A DNA stretch of 64,000 bases from positions 1 through 64,000 of the forward strand of contig JAQXZB010000063.1 in the NCBI GenBank assembly GCA_029226975.1, read 5' to 3'. This DNA comes from Clostridiales bacterium (GTDB taxonomy: Bacteria > Bacillota > Clostridia > UBA1381). The position numbers and the translations under genes were made by a program. Positions within the stretch are counted from its first letter, which is position 1. Every line of letters starts with the position of its first letter. Of this stretch, positions 16,410 to 25,937 are shown one piece after another. Under the pieces are notes generated by a model. That model ran no database searches. It was not told the origin of the DNA and saw only the letters and a list, made by a program, of their open reading frames with translations.

Positions 16410-17771
16410 TTATCCTATGCCCAAAACCAATACCGCTATATTGAAATACAGGAAAATGGAACAGCTGTCCACAACCGTTGTGATAAGCGGGGTAGCCATG
16501 ATTGCCGGGTCAAGCCCGCAGCGTTTGGCAAGCATGGGCAGCATGGAGCCTATGAGCTTTGATATTATTACCGTACATATGATTGACAGCGATACCGCAA
16601 GGGACAGAGCAATATCATGCCCGTACATAATATATATCCTTACACCGTTTACCGCCGCCAAAACGGCACTTACCAGTATGCTTATGCGAAACTCCTTAAA
16701 TAACACCCGAAAAAAGTCTTTAAAATGTATTTCCTCAAGGGCGATACCTCTTATTATCATGGTGGAGCTTTGCGCACCGCAGTTTCCTCCGGTATCCATT
16801 ATCATGGGCATAAAGGAAACCAAAATCGGAACCGCCTCAAAGGCGTTCTCGTAATGGGTTGTTATTATTCCCGTAATGGTTGCGCTTATCATAAGAAACA
16901 GCAGCCAGGGAAGTCTTGATTTTGCGTGTTTTATAACGCCTGTTCTAAAATACGAATCGTCACCGGGCACAATAGCCGCCATTCTTGTAACGTCCTCGGT
17001 GTTCTCCTCCTGGATAACGTCCATCGCATCGTCAAAGGTTACTATTCCCACAAGCCGCTCCTCGCGGTCCGTTACCGGGATTGCCAAAAAGTCGTACTTT
17101 CTGAACATATTGGCAACCACCTCTTTGTCCTCGGCGGTATCGACGCTTATGATATTCGTTTCCATAATATCCCCTATCTTATCGTCCTCCTCGGCAAGGA
17201 ACAAGTCCTTTACCGTAACAATACCGATAAGACGGCGGTTTTCGGTTACATAGCAGGTGTATATGGTTTCCTTGCTCACACCTACAAGACGTATTTTCTC
17301 AAACGCCTCCGCAACCGTCATATCCCTGTGAAAGCTCACATACTCAATGGTCATAATGGAGCCGGCGCTGTCACCGGGGTATCTTAAAATCTCGTTTATT
17401 GCCTTTCTCGCACCGGTGGTGGAATTTTTAAGTATTCTCGATACCACGTTTGCGGGCATTTCCTCTATAATATCGACAGTATCGTCGATACAGGTTTCGG
17501 CAAGCATTTCCCGAAGCTCATCGTCGGAAAAGGCACCGATAAGGTGCATCTGCATTTCGGGATTCATAAAGGCAAAGGTGTCCGCCGCCAAATCCTTCGG
17601 CAGCAGCCGAAACAGCAGCAAAAACTCCTTCTTCTCCTCAAAATCCTCGCCGAAAAGCTCCTCGAACATGGCGGACAAGTCCGCCGCGTTCTGCTCGCTC
17701 ATTATTTCCTTCGCGGAGAGGTACTTTTTCTGCAACACAAGAGCAGAAATAATATGTTTCAGTTCTCCCAT
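16410..17771 (-). CDS. mgtE: Magnesium transporter MgtE
   Basis: Mg2+ channel of 453 residues with the full family layout: helical N domain (about 1-125), two CBS domains (about 130-250; MTIEYVSFHRDMTVAEA, METNIISVDTAEDKEVVA), a plug helix, then five membrane helices (from about 280) with the pore motif PMIMDTGGNCGAQSSTMIIRG. Intracellular Mg2+ closes the channel through the N/CBS domains. The ATG at 17771 is chosen because GGAGG is seven bases upstream; the ORF track adds five codons. It follows wecB by 21 bp. Confidence 0.95.
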   Translation of the reverse strand: MGELKHIISALVLQKKYLSAKEIMSEQNAADLSAMFEELFGEDFEEKKEFLLLFRLLPKDLAADTFAFMNPEMQMHLIGAFSDDELREMLAETCIDDTVDIIEEMPANVVSRILKNSTTGARKAINEILRYPGDSAGSIMTIEYVSFHRDMTVAEAFEKIRLVGVSKETIYTCYVTENRRLIGIVTVKDLFLAEEDDKIGDIMETNIISVDTAEDKEVVANMFRKYDFLAIPVTDREERLVGIVTFDDAMDVIQEENTEDVTRMAAIVPGDDSYFRTGVIKHAKSRLPWLLFLMISATITGIITTHYENAFEAVPILVSFMPMIMDTGGNCGAQSSTMIIRGIALEEIHFKDFFRVLFKEFRISILVSAVLAAVNGVRIYIMYGHDIALSLAVSLSIICTVIISKLIGSMLPMLAKRCGLDPAIMATPLITTVVDSCSIFLYFNIAVLVLGIG

Positions 17772-17792
17772 GCGAATACCTCCCATTAAATA

Positions 17793-18947
17793 TTATTTAA
17801 CGCTGAAATTTTCGGGTGCCTTGTCCCTTAGACCGAAATAATACAAAATCGCCTCAGCCGTTCTTCTTGAAGCTTCTCCGTCACCGTAGGGGTTGGCGGC
17901 ATGAGCCATCTTTGCATATGCGTCCTCGTTATCCAAAAGCTCCTTTGCCATGGAGTATATATCCTCCTCGCATACTCCGGCAATTTTTACCGTTCCTGCC
18001 GCAACCGCTTCGGGACGCTCGGTTTCGCGCCTTAAAACCAGTACGGGCTTTGCCAGTGCGGGAGCCTCCTCCTGTATTCCGCCCGAATCGGTCATAACCA
18101 TAAAGCTTCTTGCCATGGCATTGTGCAGATCCTCCACGTCAACCGGGTCGATAAGATGCACTCCCTCCACGCCCTCAAGGGTAGAGAACACCGTTTCTCT
18201 TACCGCGGGATTTAAGTGTACCGGATATACCAGCTCTGCATCCTCATACTCGGTTACTATGCGCTTTAGGGCGCGGCATATGTTCTCCAACGGCTCGCCC
18301 AAGTTTTCGCGCCTGTGCGCCGTTACGATTATTACCCGCTTATTCTTAAAATCAATCCCGTTTAAGGCTTCCTCCTTAAAGCGGTAATCGTCTCTTACTG
18401 TGGTCTTTAACGCGTCTATAACCGTATTTCCGGTTATAAATATATTTTCGTCCGATACGTTTTCCTTAATGAGATTTTGTCTATTCTGCTCCGTAGGCGA
18501 GAAATGCAGATCCGCAATTCTTCCGGTAAGCTGACGGTTCATCTCCTCGGGGAAGGGCGAGTATTTGTCATAGGTGCGAAGCCCCGCCTCCACATGACCG
18601 ACTCTCACCTGATTGTAAAACGCCGCCAATGCCGCCACAAAGCTTGTGGAGGTATCACCGTGAACAAGCACGATGTCAGGGTTTTCCTTTTTTATCACCT
18701 CGTCCAAGCCCTCCAAAACTCTTGTGGTTATTCCCACAAGGGACTGGCGCGTTTTCATAATGTCAAGGTCATAATCCGGCACTATACCGAAAATTTCAAG
18801 CACCTGGTCAAGCATTTGTCTGTGCTGTGCGCTTACGCAGACCTTTACATCGATATTATCGTATTTTTTAAGCTCCAAAGCCAGCGGAGCCATCTTTATC
18901 GCCTCCGGCCTGGTGCCGAATACAGTCATTACCTTTATCTTTTTCAT
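17793..18947 (-). CDS. wecB: UDP-N-acetylglucosamine 2-epimerase (non-hydrolysing)
   Basis: Interconverts UDP-GlcNAc and UDP-ManNAc in the cytosol, supplying ManNAc for wall teichoic acid or other surface polymers. 384 residues with the family N-terminus VMTVFGTRPEAIKMAPL, HVEAGLRTYDKYSPFPEEMNR near 95-115, and DSGGIQEEAPALAKPVLVLR near 290. It is 3 bp after tagO, so the pair probably makes the lipid-linked GlcNAc-ManNAc start of a wall polymer. Also called mnaA in Gram-positives. Confidence 0.95.
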   Translation of the reverse strand: MKKIKVMTVFGTRPEAIKMAPLALELKKYDNIDVKVCVSAQHRQMLDQVLEIFGIVPDYDLDIMKTRQSLVGITTRVLEGLDEVIKKENPDIVLVHGDTSTSFVAALAAFYNQVRVGHVEAGLRTYDKYSPFPEEMNRQLTGRIADLHFSPTEQNRQNLIKENVSDENIFITGNTVIDALKTTVRDDYRFKEEALNGIDFKNKRVIIVTAHRRENLGEPLENICRALKRIVTEYEDAELVYPVHLNPAVRETVFSTLEGVEGVHLIDPVDVEDLHNAMARSFMVMTDSGGIQEEAPALAKPVLVLRRETERPEAVAAGTVKIAGVCEEDIYSMAKELLDNEDAYAKMAHAANPYGDGEASRRTAEAILYYFGLRDKAPENFSVK

Positions 18948-18950
18948 AGC

Positions 18951-20051
18951 TTATTCCTCTTTGTTATCCTCATTGTCCTGATTGGTATCGTTTTTATGTT
19001 CAATATGATGTACATAGCTGTTTGAGCCGAGCATTGAGCCTATGAGCAAAAATACCAGTACGCATATCAAAAGAAGCAATGCTCTTAATATTCCGCTTTC
19101 TGCCAAAAGCACCGCCGCAATTCCCAAAACGCCGCTTATGGCGTAGAGAATAAACACCGTCTGCTTTTGCGAAAAGCCCATATCTATAAGCCTGTGATGC
19201 AGATGTCCTCTGTCTGCCACCATCGGGCTTTTGCCCGTTGCAACGCGCCGTATCATGGCAAAGGACGCGTCAAAGAGCGGAAGCCCCAGTATCAGAAGCG
19301 GCACCGCAAAGGATATTACCGCGTAGCTTTTAAACACTCCCTGTATGGAAAGGGTTGCAAGCATAAAGCCCAAAAACGTAGAGCCGGTATCACCCATGAA
19401 GATTTTTGCCGGGTTGAAATTAAAGGGCAGAAATCCAAAGCATGAGCCCATAAGCGCAATTCCCAAAACCGCAATGGGGTACTCGCCCACTCTTATGGAA
19501 ATAAACACCAAGGACACCGACATTATCGCCGAAACACCGGCGGCAAGCCCGTCCAAACCGTCTATAAAATTAACGGCATTTGTGATAAACACAATCCATA
19601 TAACCGTAACCGCCACCGATGCCCACTGAGGAAGCACCAGATACGGATTGGAGCTTAGAATATTGGGGTTTGTAAACACGCTTATGCGTATGTCACCGAC
19701 AAACACGACAATCAGCGCCGCGGCTATCTGAACAACAAATTTGAGCTTCGCGTCCAAGGCATGGCAGTCGTCCACAATTCCTACAGCCATGATGACCGCC
19801 GCCCCCAAAAGCGTTCCCATAAGGTTTTTTGACGGTTCGGCAAAGCACAGCGTCGCGACCAAAAATCCGAAAATTATCGCCAGACCGCCGATTCTGGGCG
19901 TAGGCTTTTTGTGCATACGGCGGCTGTCGCGTGGGACGTCCACCGCACCTATTTTAAACGCCAACCGCCTTACCAGCGGCGTTGTCGCAAAGGTAAATGC
20001 AAATGATATTACAAACGCAAATATCATGTACAATGTCTGTTGAGTAGTCAT
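18951..20051 (-). CDS. tagO: Undecaprenyl-phosphate GlcNAc-1-phosphate transferase
   Basis: Polytopic membrane enzyme of the MraY/WecA family (about 11 helices, 366 residues) that transfers GlcNAc-1-P to undecaprenyl phosphate. Family motifs are clear: KPTPRIGGLAI near 43, MAVGIVDDCHALDAKLKF, NAVNFIDGLDGLAAG, FMGDTGSTFLGF and the basic loop RGHLHHRLIDMGFSQKQ. The ATG at 20051 has GGAGG five bases upstream; the ORF track start would add ten codons from a GC-rich intergenic hairpin. The C-terminus is highly charged (KNDTNQDNEDNKEE). Paired with wecB. Confidence 0.94.
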   Translation of the reverse strand: MTTQQTLYMIFAFVISFAFTFATTPLVRRLAFKIGAVDVPRDSRRMHKKPTPRIGGLAIIFGFLVATLCFAEPSKNLMGTLLGAAVIMAVGIVDDCHALDAKLKFVVQIAAALIVVFVGDIRISVFTNPNILSSNPYLVLPQWASVAVTVIWIVFITNAVNFIDGLDGLAAGVSAIMSVSLVFISIRVGEYPIAVLGIALMGSCFGFLPFNFNPAKIFMGDTGSTFLGFMLATLSIQGVFKSYAVISFAVPLLILGLPLFDASFAMIRRVATGKSPMVADRGHLHHRLIDMGFSQKQTVFILYAISGVLGIAAVLLAESGILRALLLLICVLVFLLIGSMLGSNSYVHHIEHKNDTNQDNEDNKEE

Positions 20052-20053
20052 AT

Positions 20054-20085
20054 TAACCTCCATTCCGTCGCCATGCGGCATACAT
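20054..20085 (-). repeat. SD-proximal GC hairpin element (tagO)
   Basis: Between trpS and tagO the minus strand reads UGCCGCAUGGCGACGGAAUGGAGG. A small CCG/CGG hairpin abuts the Shine-Dalgarno sequence. Nearly the same string stands before glnS, and related ones before ktrA and murD; see the finding on this pattern. Confidence 0.4.
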
Positions 20086-20090
20086 CAAAA

Positions 20091-21095
20091 CTACAGCTGT
20101 AAAAATCCTACCTTCTTGTACACCTTGTTAAGAGTTCTTTGGGATATTGCCCTTGCTCTTTGAGCGCCCGATGCGCATATATCCTTTAAATACGCCTTAT
20201 CGGCAATGAGCCTGTCATATTCGGCTCTTATGGGTGCCAATACCTCCACAACCGCCTCGGCAACGTCTGCCTTAAAGGTTCCGTAGCCCGCAGATGCGTA
20301 ATCGCCCGCTATTTCCTCCGGTGTTTTTCCCGTTACTGCCGACATGATGCTTATAAGGTTGTTTATACCCGCCTTGCTCTCATCGTCGGGACGGTATTCT
20401 ATCACGCCCTCGCTGTCCGTTACCGCACTTTTAATCTTCTTTGCCACAACGTTCATATCGTCCATCATGGAGATATATGCCTTGGGGTTTTCGTCCGACT
20501 TGGACATTTTCTTTGTCGGCTCCTGAAGGCTCATAATCTTTGCTCCCGATTTTGAGAGCAGTCCCTCGGGGATTTTAAACACATCGCCGTATATGGCATT
20601 AAAGCGTCCCGCAATATCGCGGCATATCTCAATATGCTGCATCTGGTCCTTTCCTACCGGCACATAGTCCGCACCGTAAAGAAGTATATCCGCCGCCATC
20701 AGCACCGGATATGTAAAAAGTCCGGTGTTTATGTTATCGGCATGTCTTGCGCTTTTGTCCTTAAACTGGGTCATTCGCTGCATTTCGCCCATGTAGGTGT
20801 AGCAGTTTAAAACCCATGCAAGCTCCGCATGATTGGGGTTATGGGACTGCACAAAGAGTATATTCTCCTCAGGGTCTATGCCGCAGGCAATGTAGAGCGC
20901 CAAAACCTCTAAGGTTCTTCGGCGTATATCCGCCGGGGTCTGCCTTACGGTTATGGTATGCATATCCATCATTGCGTAAATGCAGTGATAGTCCTTTTGA
21001 AGCTTGGCCCAGTTTCTTATCGCGCCCAAATAATTTCCCAGTGTAAGATTTCCCGACGGCTGTACGCCGGAAAAGATAATTTTTTTATCGTCCAT
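20091..21095 (-). CDS. trpS: Tryptophanyl-tRNA synthetase
   Basis: Class I aminoacyl-tRNA synthetase charging tRNA-Trp, 334 residues, the common bacterial length. The HIGH-type motif is PSGNLTLGNYLGAI (about 13-26) and the KMSKS loop is KKMSKSDENP (about 194-203). An AAGGAT ribosome site precedes the ATG. It sits between an aminotransferase gene and tagO, with gaps under 45 bp and no terminator, so it is probably in the long gltX-led transcript. No T-box is seen at this gene. Confidence 0.97.
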   Translation of the reverse strand: MDDKKIIFSGVQPSGNLTLGNYLGAIRNWAKLQKDYHCIYAMMDMHTITVRQTPADIRRRTLEVLALYIACGIDPEENILFVQSHNPNHAELAWVLNCYTYMGEMQRMTQFKDKSARHADNINTGLFTYPVLMAADILLYGADYVPVGKDQMQHIEICRDIAGRFNAIYGDVFKIPEGLLSKSGAKIMSLQEPTKKMSKSDENPKAYISMMDDMNVVAKKIKSAVTDSEGVIEYRPDDESKAGINNLISIMSAVTGKTPEEIAGDYASAGYGTFKADVAEAVVEVLAPIRAEYDRLIADKAYLKDICASGAQRARAISQRTLNKVYKKVGFLQL

Positions 21096-21123
21096 TTTTA
21101 TACATCCTTTATATCAAAGATTT

Positions 21124-22317
21124 CTACAGAAGCTCACAAAGAACCTCACCCAAACGTTTTACGCCCTCCTCAAGCTTTTCGGGTGTTGCGGAGGAGAAGT
21201 TCAGTCTGAACATATTTGACGGTGCGCTCATGTCAACCGCAAAATTTGACCCGGGAACGATTGCAACCTTCTTTTCAAGGCAGCGCTCAACCACCGGAGC
21301 AATATTATCTATTGTGGGGCATTTGCACCATATGAATATTCCGCCTTCGGGAGGAGTACACTCAACCTTGCCCTTGGGGAAATATTTCTCCATAGCGTCA
21401 AGCATTACGCGGCATTTCTTGCCGTAAAGCTGTCTGTTCTTCTCGATATAATCGTCAATATTGTATTTTTTCATAAATTCAACGCACATAAGCTGCGTAA
21501 GCATCGGCGTATGCACATCGTTTACCTGCTTTAATATCTCAATCTTCTCCAAAACCGGAGCCGCGCCCACTATATAGCCCAAACGCATACCCGGCGAGAG
21601 GATTTTCGAGAATGAGCCGGCATATATTACTCTGCCGTCGGTATCGAGGGATTTAAGCGTAGGCACGTCCTCGCCCGAAAAACGCAAATCACCGTAGGGG
21701 TTGTCCTCAAGCACCATAACGTCATATTTTTTTGCAAGTTCCAAAAGACGCTTTCTCTTTTCTAAGGTCATTGTCGAGCCGGTGGGGTTTTGGAAGGTGG
21801 GGATTGTGTAAATAAACTTTACACCCTCGTTTGCCTTTAAAGCCTCCTCCAGCTTGTCAATATTCATACCGTCGCTTTCCACCTCAACGCCCACAAGCTC
21901 ACACTCATAGGTACGGAATGCGTTTAAGCTGCCTATAAAGCTGGGGCTTTCAACGATTACCTTATCACCCTTGTTAAGCAGTGCCTTTGCGGTAAGGTCA
22001 ATACCCTGGTTTGCACCGGTCATTATAATTATCTCGTCACCCTCGCTTACGGCTCCCGCCTTTTGGGCGCGCTGCTTGGCGCACTCCTTCATTTTGGGAT
22101 AGCCGTCTGTTGTGCCGTACTGCAGAGCAAGAGTTGGGCTTGTCATAAGGATTTTCCCGGCTATTTTTGAAAGCTCGTCCCCCGGAAACAGCTCCGAAGC
22201 GGGGTTTCCGCCTGCAAGGGATATTATTTCGGGGTCTGCCATTCTTTTAAACATTTCACGGATTGCCGAGCCCTTCATAGGCTTTACTCTGTCGGCAAAA
22301 AAGTTTTCATATTCCAT
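21124..22317 (-). CDS. PLP-dependent aminotransferase (class I/II, LysN/AlaA-like, COG1167 type)
   Basis: 397 residues, fold-type I aminotransferase without the GntR DNA-binding domain seen in some relatives. The PLP lysine is in VIYAGSFSKILSPGMRLGYIVGA; LEDNPYGDLRF carries the pyridine-binding Asp/Tyr region, and TIPTFQNPTGSTMTLEKR the Asn. Closest by look to 2-aminoadipate/aromatic/branched-chain aminotransferases; the substrate cannot be fixed. AAGGAG precedes the ATG. It is 19 bp after glnS and before trpS. Confidence 0.88.
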   Translation of the reverse strand: MEYENFFADRVKPMKGSAIREMFKRMADPEIISLAGGNPASELFPGDELSKIAGKILMTSPTLALQYGTTDGYPKMKECAKQRAQKAGAVSEGDEIIIMTGANQGIDLTAKALLNKGDKVIVESPSFIGSLNAFRTYECELVGVEVESDGMNIDKLEEALKANEGVKFIYTIPTFQNPTGSTMTLEKRKRLLELAKKYDVMVLEDNPYGDLRFSGEDVPTLKSLDTDGRVIYAGSFSKILSPGMRLGYIVGAAPVLEKIEILKQVNDVHTPMLTQLMCVEFMKKYNIDDYIEKNRQLYGKKCRVMLDAMEKYFPKGKVECTPPEGGIFIWCKCPTIDNIAPVVERCLEKKVAIVPGSNFAVDMSAPSNMFRLNFSSATPEKLEEGVKRLGEVLCELL

Positions 22318-22336
22318 GTCAATTATCTCCTTTGGC

Positions 22337-24007
22337 TTATTTTCCGCCTTTCCAGCTATCCTTTAAGGCGGCTGTTCTGTTAAATATTATCTTTTCCGGT
22401 GTCGAGTCCCTGTCGCAGCAGAAATATCCCATTCTTTGGAACTGGAACGTATCCCCCGGCTTCACATTTTTCAGATTGCTCTCAAGCTTTGCATTTTCCA
22501 TAACCACCATCGAATTGGGATTTAAGTTATCCAAAAAGCTTTCCACTCCGCTTTCATCAGAGGGGTTTTCCACGTTAAAGAGCCTGTCATAGAGCCGCAC
22601 CTGTGCGTCCACCGCATGAGCCGCGCTCACGAAATGTATTGTACCCTTGATTTTTCTTCCGTCCGGGGTATCTCCGCCGCGGGTTTCGGGGTCATAGGTG
22701 CAGTGAACGGCAACTATATTACCGTCCTCGTCCTTGTCACAGCCCGTACACATAACAACGTATGCGCTCTTTAGGCGCACCTCCCTGCCGGGAACAAGTC
22801 TGTGGTACTTATTGGGTGCTTCCTCCCTGAAGTCCTCCGCTTCGATATACAGCTCCCGGGAAAATTCAACCTCCCTCTCGCCCATTGACGGGTCCTCGGG
22901 ATTAACCTCAACCTTAAGCGATTCAACCTTGCCCTGCGGGTAGTTGTCCACAATGAGCTTTATGGGGTTTAACACTGCCATGGCTCTGGGTGCGGTTTTG
23001 TTGAGATGCTCTCTTATACAAGCTTCAAGCAGCGCAAAATCTATAACGCTGTTGGATTTGGCAACGCCTATTCTGTCGCAGAAGTCCCGTATCGCTTCGG
23101 GGGTATAGCCCCGGCGGCGCATACCGCACAGGGTTGACATTCTCGGATCGTCCCACCCGGAAACAATTCCCTCCTTAACAAGCTTAAGACAGCGTCTTTT
23201 GCTTGTTAAGGTATAATTCAAATTCATTCTCGCAAATTCAATCTGGCGCGACGGCTTCTCATATTCAAGCTCTTTTAAAACCCAGTCATAAAGCGGTCTG
23301 TGGTCCTCAAACTCCAGTGAGCAAAGGGAATGAGTAACTCCCTCCACCGTATCGGAGATGGGGTGGGCAAAATCATACATGGGGTATACAATCCACTTAT
23401 CGCCCGTTCTGTGATGATGCGCTCTTAAAATACGGTAAATAACCGGGTCGCGCATATTAAGATTGGGAGAAGCCATATCTATTTTTGCTCTTAAAACCTT
23501 TGCGCCGTCCTCAAATTCGCCCTCGGTCATTCGCTTGAACAAATCGAGATTTTCCTCAACGGAGCGTTCTCTGTAGGGGCTGTTTTTGCCCGGCTCCGTA
23601 AGAGTTCCTCTGTATTCCCTTATCTCGTCCGCCGACAGGTCACACACATATGCCTTTCCCTTTTTTATAAGCTTTATCGCCGCAGCATAAATATCATCAA
23701 AGTAGTCGGAGGCGTAAAGCACCTTATCCCATTTAAAGCCCAGCCACTCTATATCCTCCATAATGGCGTCCACATACTCGGTGTCCTCCTTGGTGGGGTT
23801 TGTATCGTCAAGCCTTAAATTGCAGGTTCCGCCGTACTTTTTGGCCATGCCGAAATCGATGCTTATCGCCTTTGCATGGCCTATGTGCAGATAGCCGTTA
23901 GGCTCCGGCGGAAATCTGGTCTGGACATGGTTATAAACTCCGTCCTCCAAATCCTTATCGATGGCCTCCTCGATAAAATTTCTGCTGTAGTATTCCTTTT
24001 CTTCCAC
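22337..24007 (-). CDS. glnS: Glutaminyl-tRNA synthetase
   Basis: Class I synthetase charging tRNA-Gln directly, 556 residues, matching the bacterial GlnRS length with the C-terminal anticodon-binding beta-barrels. Signatures: [18 protein letters not shown] (about 31-48), and [10 protein letters not shown] as the KMSKS-type loop. Start is GTG at 24007 with GGAGG six bases upstream. The 42-bp gap from gltX contains a GC hairpin. Presence of GlnRS means that tRNA-Gln need not be made by the GatCAB amidation route, which many Clostridia use. Confidence 0.95.
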   Translation of the reverse strand: MEEKEYYSRNFIEEAIDKDLEDGVYNHVQTRFPPEPNGYLHIGHAKAISIDFGMAKKYGGTCNLRLDDTNPTKEDTEYVDAIMEDIEWLGFKWDKVLYASDYFDDIYAAAIKLIKKGKAYVCDLSADEIREYRGTLTEPGKNSPYRERSVEENLDLFKRMTEGEFEDGAKVLRAKIDMASPNLNMRDPVIYRILRAHHHRTGDKWIVYPMYDFAHPISDTVEGVTHSLCSLEFEDHRPLYDWVLKELEYEKPSRQIEFARMNLNYTLTSKRRCLKLVKEGIVSGWDDPRMSTLCGMRRRGYTPEAIRDFCDRIGVAKSNSVIDFALLEACIREHLNKTAPRAMAVLNPIKLIVDNYPQGKVESLKVEVNPEDPSMGEREVEFSRELYIEAEDFREEAPNKYHRLVPGREVRLKSAYVVMCTGCDKDEDGNIVAVHCTYDPETRGGDTPDGRKIKGTIHFVSAAHAVDAQVRLYDRLFNVENPSDESGVESFLDNLNPNSMVVMENAKLESNLKNVKPGDTFQFQRMGYFCCDRDSTPEKIIFNRTAALKDSWKGGK

Positions 24008-24010
24008 TGT

Positions 24011-24045
24011 AATCCTCCATTCCGCTGCCTTGCGGCGGCAATCAT
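24011..24045 (-). repeat. SD-proximal GC hairpin element (glnS)
   Basis: Minus-strand RNA AUUGCCGCCGCAAGGCAGCGGAAUGGAGG. CCGCCGC pairs with GCAGCGG (one mismatch, loop AAG) directly before the SD of the GTG start. It resembles the element before tagO in sequence and spacing. Confidence 0.45.
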
Positions 24046-24049
24046 AATA

Positions 24050-25723
24050 TCAGCCCTTTTTGGTATTCAAATATTCAATGGCAGACTCAAAACGCCTGTT
24101 CACCTCTTCAATGCCCAGTGTCTGCATTATCTCATACAAATCCGGGGTGTTTCTCCTGCCGGTGAGCGCCGCTCTTATAACTCCCGCAACATCGCCCACA
24201 TGACCTCTGTATTCCTCGGGATTTTTCTTATAAAGCTTGGGAGCCTTGGCATAGCCTAAGCTTACCGCCATTTCCCTCACCTTGGGGAACCATTCCTCCG
24301 CGGTTTCGTCCTCTTTGTAAATATCCTTGTAAAGCTCCAAAATTTCTATCATGTCCGCCGGGGAAAGATTGTCGGCAAAGTCAAGCTCCTTATCCCATAT
24401 TTCGTTATAGAAATATGAAACATAGCCTTCCACATCCTCCCATTTGGCAATATCCTTACGGGGCTTTACGCCGCCTCTTTCAATGGCGAAAATCGCCTTG
24501 GCATATTCCTCATCATCGCCTAAAAGCTCCCAGAGCCTTGCGTTGTTGTCCTTTGCCCATACAAGGGTCTGGTCATATACCTCCTCGGCACTCAGCTTGG
24601 AAATATAGGTTTTTGAAATATCGTTAAGCTTTGCCAAATCGAACAGCGCACCCGCCTTGCTCATTTTCGAGAGCGAGAACTTAAACTCCTCAAGCTCCGC
24701 GTCCGGGTTTTCCATGCGCCATTCCTCAAAATTGGAATTGGCAATGGTGAGCAGATACTCTATCACCGCTTCCGAGGGATAACCGCAGCGCTTGTAGTAA
24801 TCCACAGCCGCTTCGGGGTCCTTTCTCTTGGAAAGCTTTCTCTTTCCGCCGGTTTCGGCGTCCTCCTTCTGAAGCGGCGCGATATGCGCATATCTGGGCG
24901 GCTCAAAGCCCAGCACCTCAAAAAGCTGTAAATGAATGGGAGCGGAGGAAATCCACTCGTCGCCTCTTATCACATCGGTTGTACGCATGAGATGGTCATC
25001 TACCGCGTGTGCGAAATGATATGTAGGCGTTTTATCCTTCTTTAAAAGCACTACATCGAGGATATTTTCCGGCATTTCAATTCTGCCCTTTATTCCGTCC
25101 TCAAAGGAAATTCGTCTGTCCTCTTTGCCCGGCGAAAGAAGTCTTACTACATATTCCTCGCCGTTATCTATTCTCTTTTTGGCCTCATCGGGGGTAATGC
25201 CCCTGTATTTTGCATATGAGCCGTAAATTCCGGGAAGCTCCTTATTTGCCTCCTGGCTCTCTCTTACCTTTGCTATTTCCTCCTCGCTCATAAAGCATGG
25301 GTATGCAAGACCTTTTTTCACAAGCTCCTTAACATACACATGATATATGGGAGTTCTTTGGCTTTGGATATACGGAGCGTAGGCACCCTTGCTCTCGCTC
25401 TCGTTTATCATGCCCTCGTCAATCTCGATGCCGAAGTCCTTTAAGCCCTCGACCATGCCGGTCACACCGTTTTCAACCTCGCGCTTCTTGTCGGTATCCT
25501 CAATCCTCAGATAGAATACTCCGCCCGAATCAAGCGCCGTTCTCTTTCCTATCAGCGCCGCAAACAGGCTGCCCATGTGCAAAAAGCCCGTAGGGCTCGG
25601 TGCGAACCTTGTAACTCTTGCTTCCTCCTCAAGACTGCGCTTGGGGTACATTTGCTCGTAGTCGGCGGGGGTTTTATCCGTATCAGGGAATAAAAGCTCC
25701 GCCATTTTTAAATTGTCGTCCAT
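24050..25723 (-). CDS. gltX: Glutamyl-tRNA synthetase
   Basis: Class I synthetase charging tRNA-Glu, 557 residues. Signatures: VTRFAPSPTGFLHMGSLFAAL (about 37-57) and KRKLSKRKDPEA near 300 as KMSKS loop. The N-terminal 35 residues (LFPDTDKTPADYEQMYP) are an extension typical of the longer clostridial GluRS form. It is the first gene of a run gltX-glnS-aminotransferase-trpS-tagO-wecB-mgtE-radC. The SD (AAAGGA) is rather far, about 13 bases, from the ATG. Confidence 0.94.
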   Translation of the reverse strand: MDDNLKMAELLFPDTDKTPADYEQMYPKRSLEEEARVTRFAPSPTGFLHMGSLFAALIGKRTALDSGGVFYLRIEDTDKKREVENGVTGMVEGLKDFGIEIDEGMINESESKGAYAPYIQSQRTPIYHVYVKELVKKGLAYPCFMSEEEIAKVRESQEANKELPGIYGSYAKYRGITPDEAKKRIDNGEEYVVRLLSPGKEDRRISFEDGIKGRIEMPENILDVVLLKKDKTPTYHFAHAVDDHLMRTTDVIRGDEWISSAPIHLQLFEVLGFEPPRYAHIAPLQKEDAETGGKRKLSKRKDPEAAVDYYKRCGYPSEAVIEYLLTIANSNFEEWRMENPDAELEEFKFSLSKMSKAGALFDLAKLNDISKTYISKLSAEEVYDQTLVWAKDNNARLWELLGDDEEYAKAIFAIERGGVKPRKDIAKWEDVEGYVSYFYNEIWDKELDFADNLSPADMIEILELYKDIYKEDETAEEWFPKVREMAVSLGYAKAPKLYKKNPEEYRGHVGDVAGVIRAALTGRRNTPDLYEIMQTLGIEEVNRRFESAIEYLNTKKG

Positions 25724-25785
25724 GATATAACATAAATCCTTTCAAATAGTTCGGGGTCTTAGCCCAGTATTAACCATTATATTCT

Positions 25786-25814
25786 ATTATACCGAATTTC
25801 ACACTTAATATCAA
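25786..25814 (-). promoter_or_regulatory. Sigma-A promoter of gltX operon
   Basis: TTGATA (25809-25814), 17-bp spacer, TATAAT (25786-25791), reading leftward about 60 bp before gltX. The short leader holds a small GGGCUAAGACCCC element, too short for a T-box. Confidence 0.78.
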
Positions 25815-25889
25815 TGCCTTTTTTTAATTTTTTTCTGATTTTCCGTAAAAAATTATTGTTTTTTTCTGTTTTTTTATCGCATTTAGCCC

Positions 25890-25931
25890 AAAAAGGGAGC
25901 CTTGACAGAGGTTTTCCCTGCCGAAGCTCCC
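25890..25931 (-). terminator. Terminator of the nptA operon
   Basis: Minus-strand GGGAGC...GCUCCC hairpin with an extended, imperfect inner stem (CGGCAGGG/CCUCUG) followed by UUUUU. It starts 7 bp past the Na/Pi symporter stop. The remainder of the 214-bp gap holds only the gltX promoter. Confidence 0.8.
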
Positions 25932-25937
25932 CAAAAA

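Noticed and set aside
25724-25800. T-box upstream of gltX-glnS
   Set aside because: The leader is under 60 nt and lacks the T-box sequence and specifier stem.
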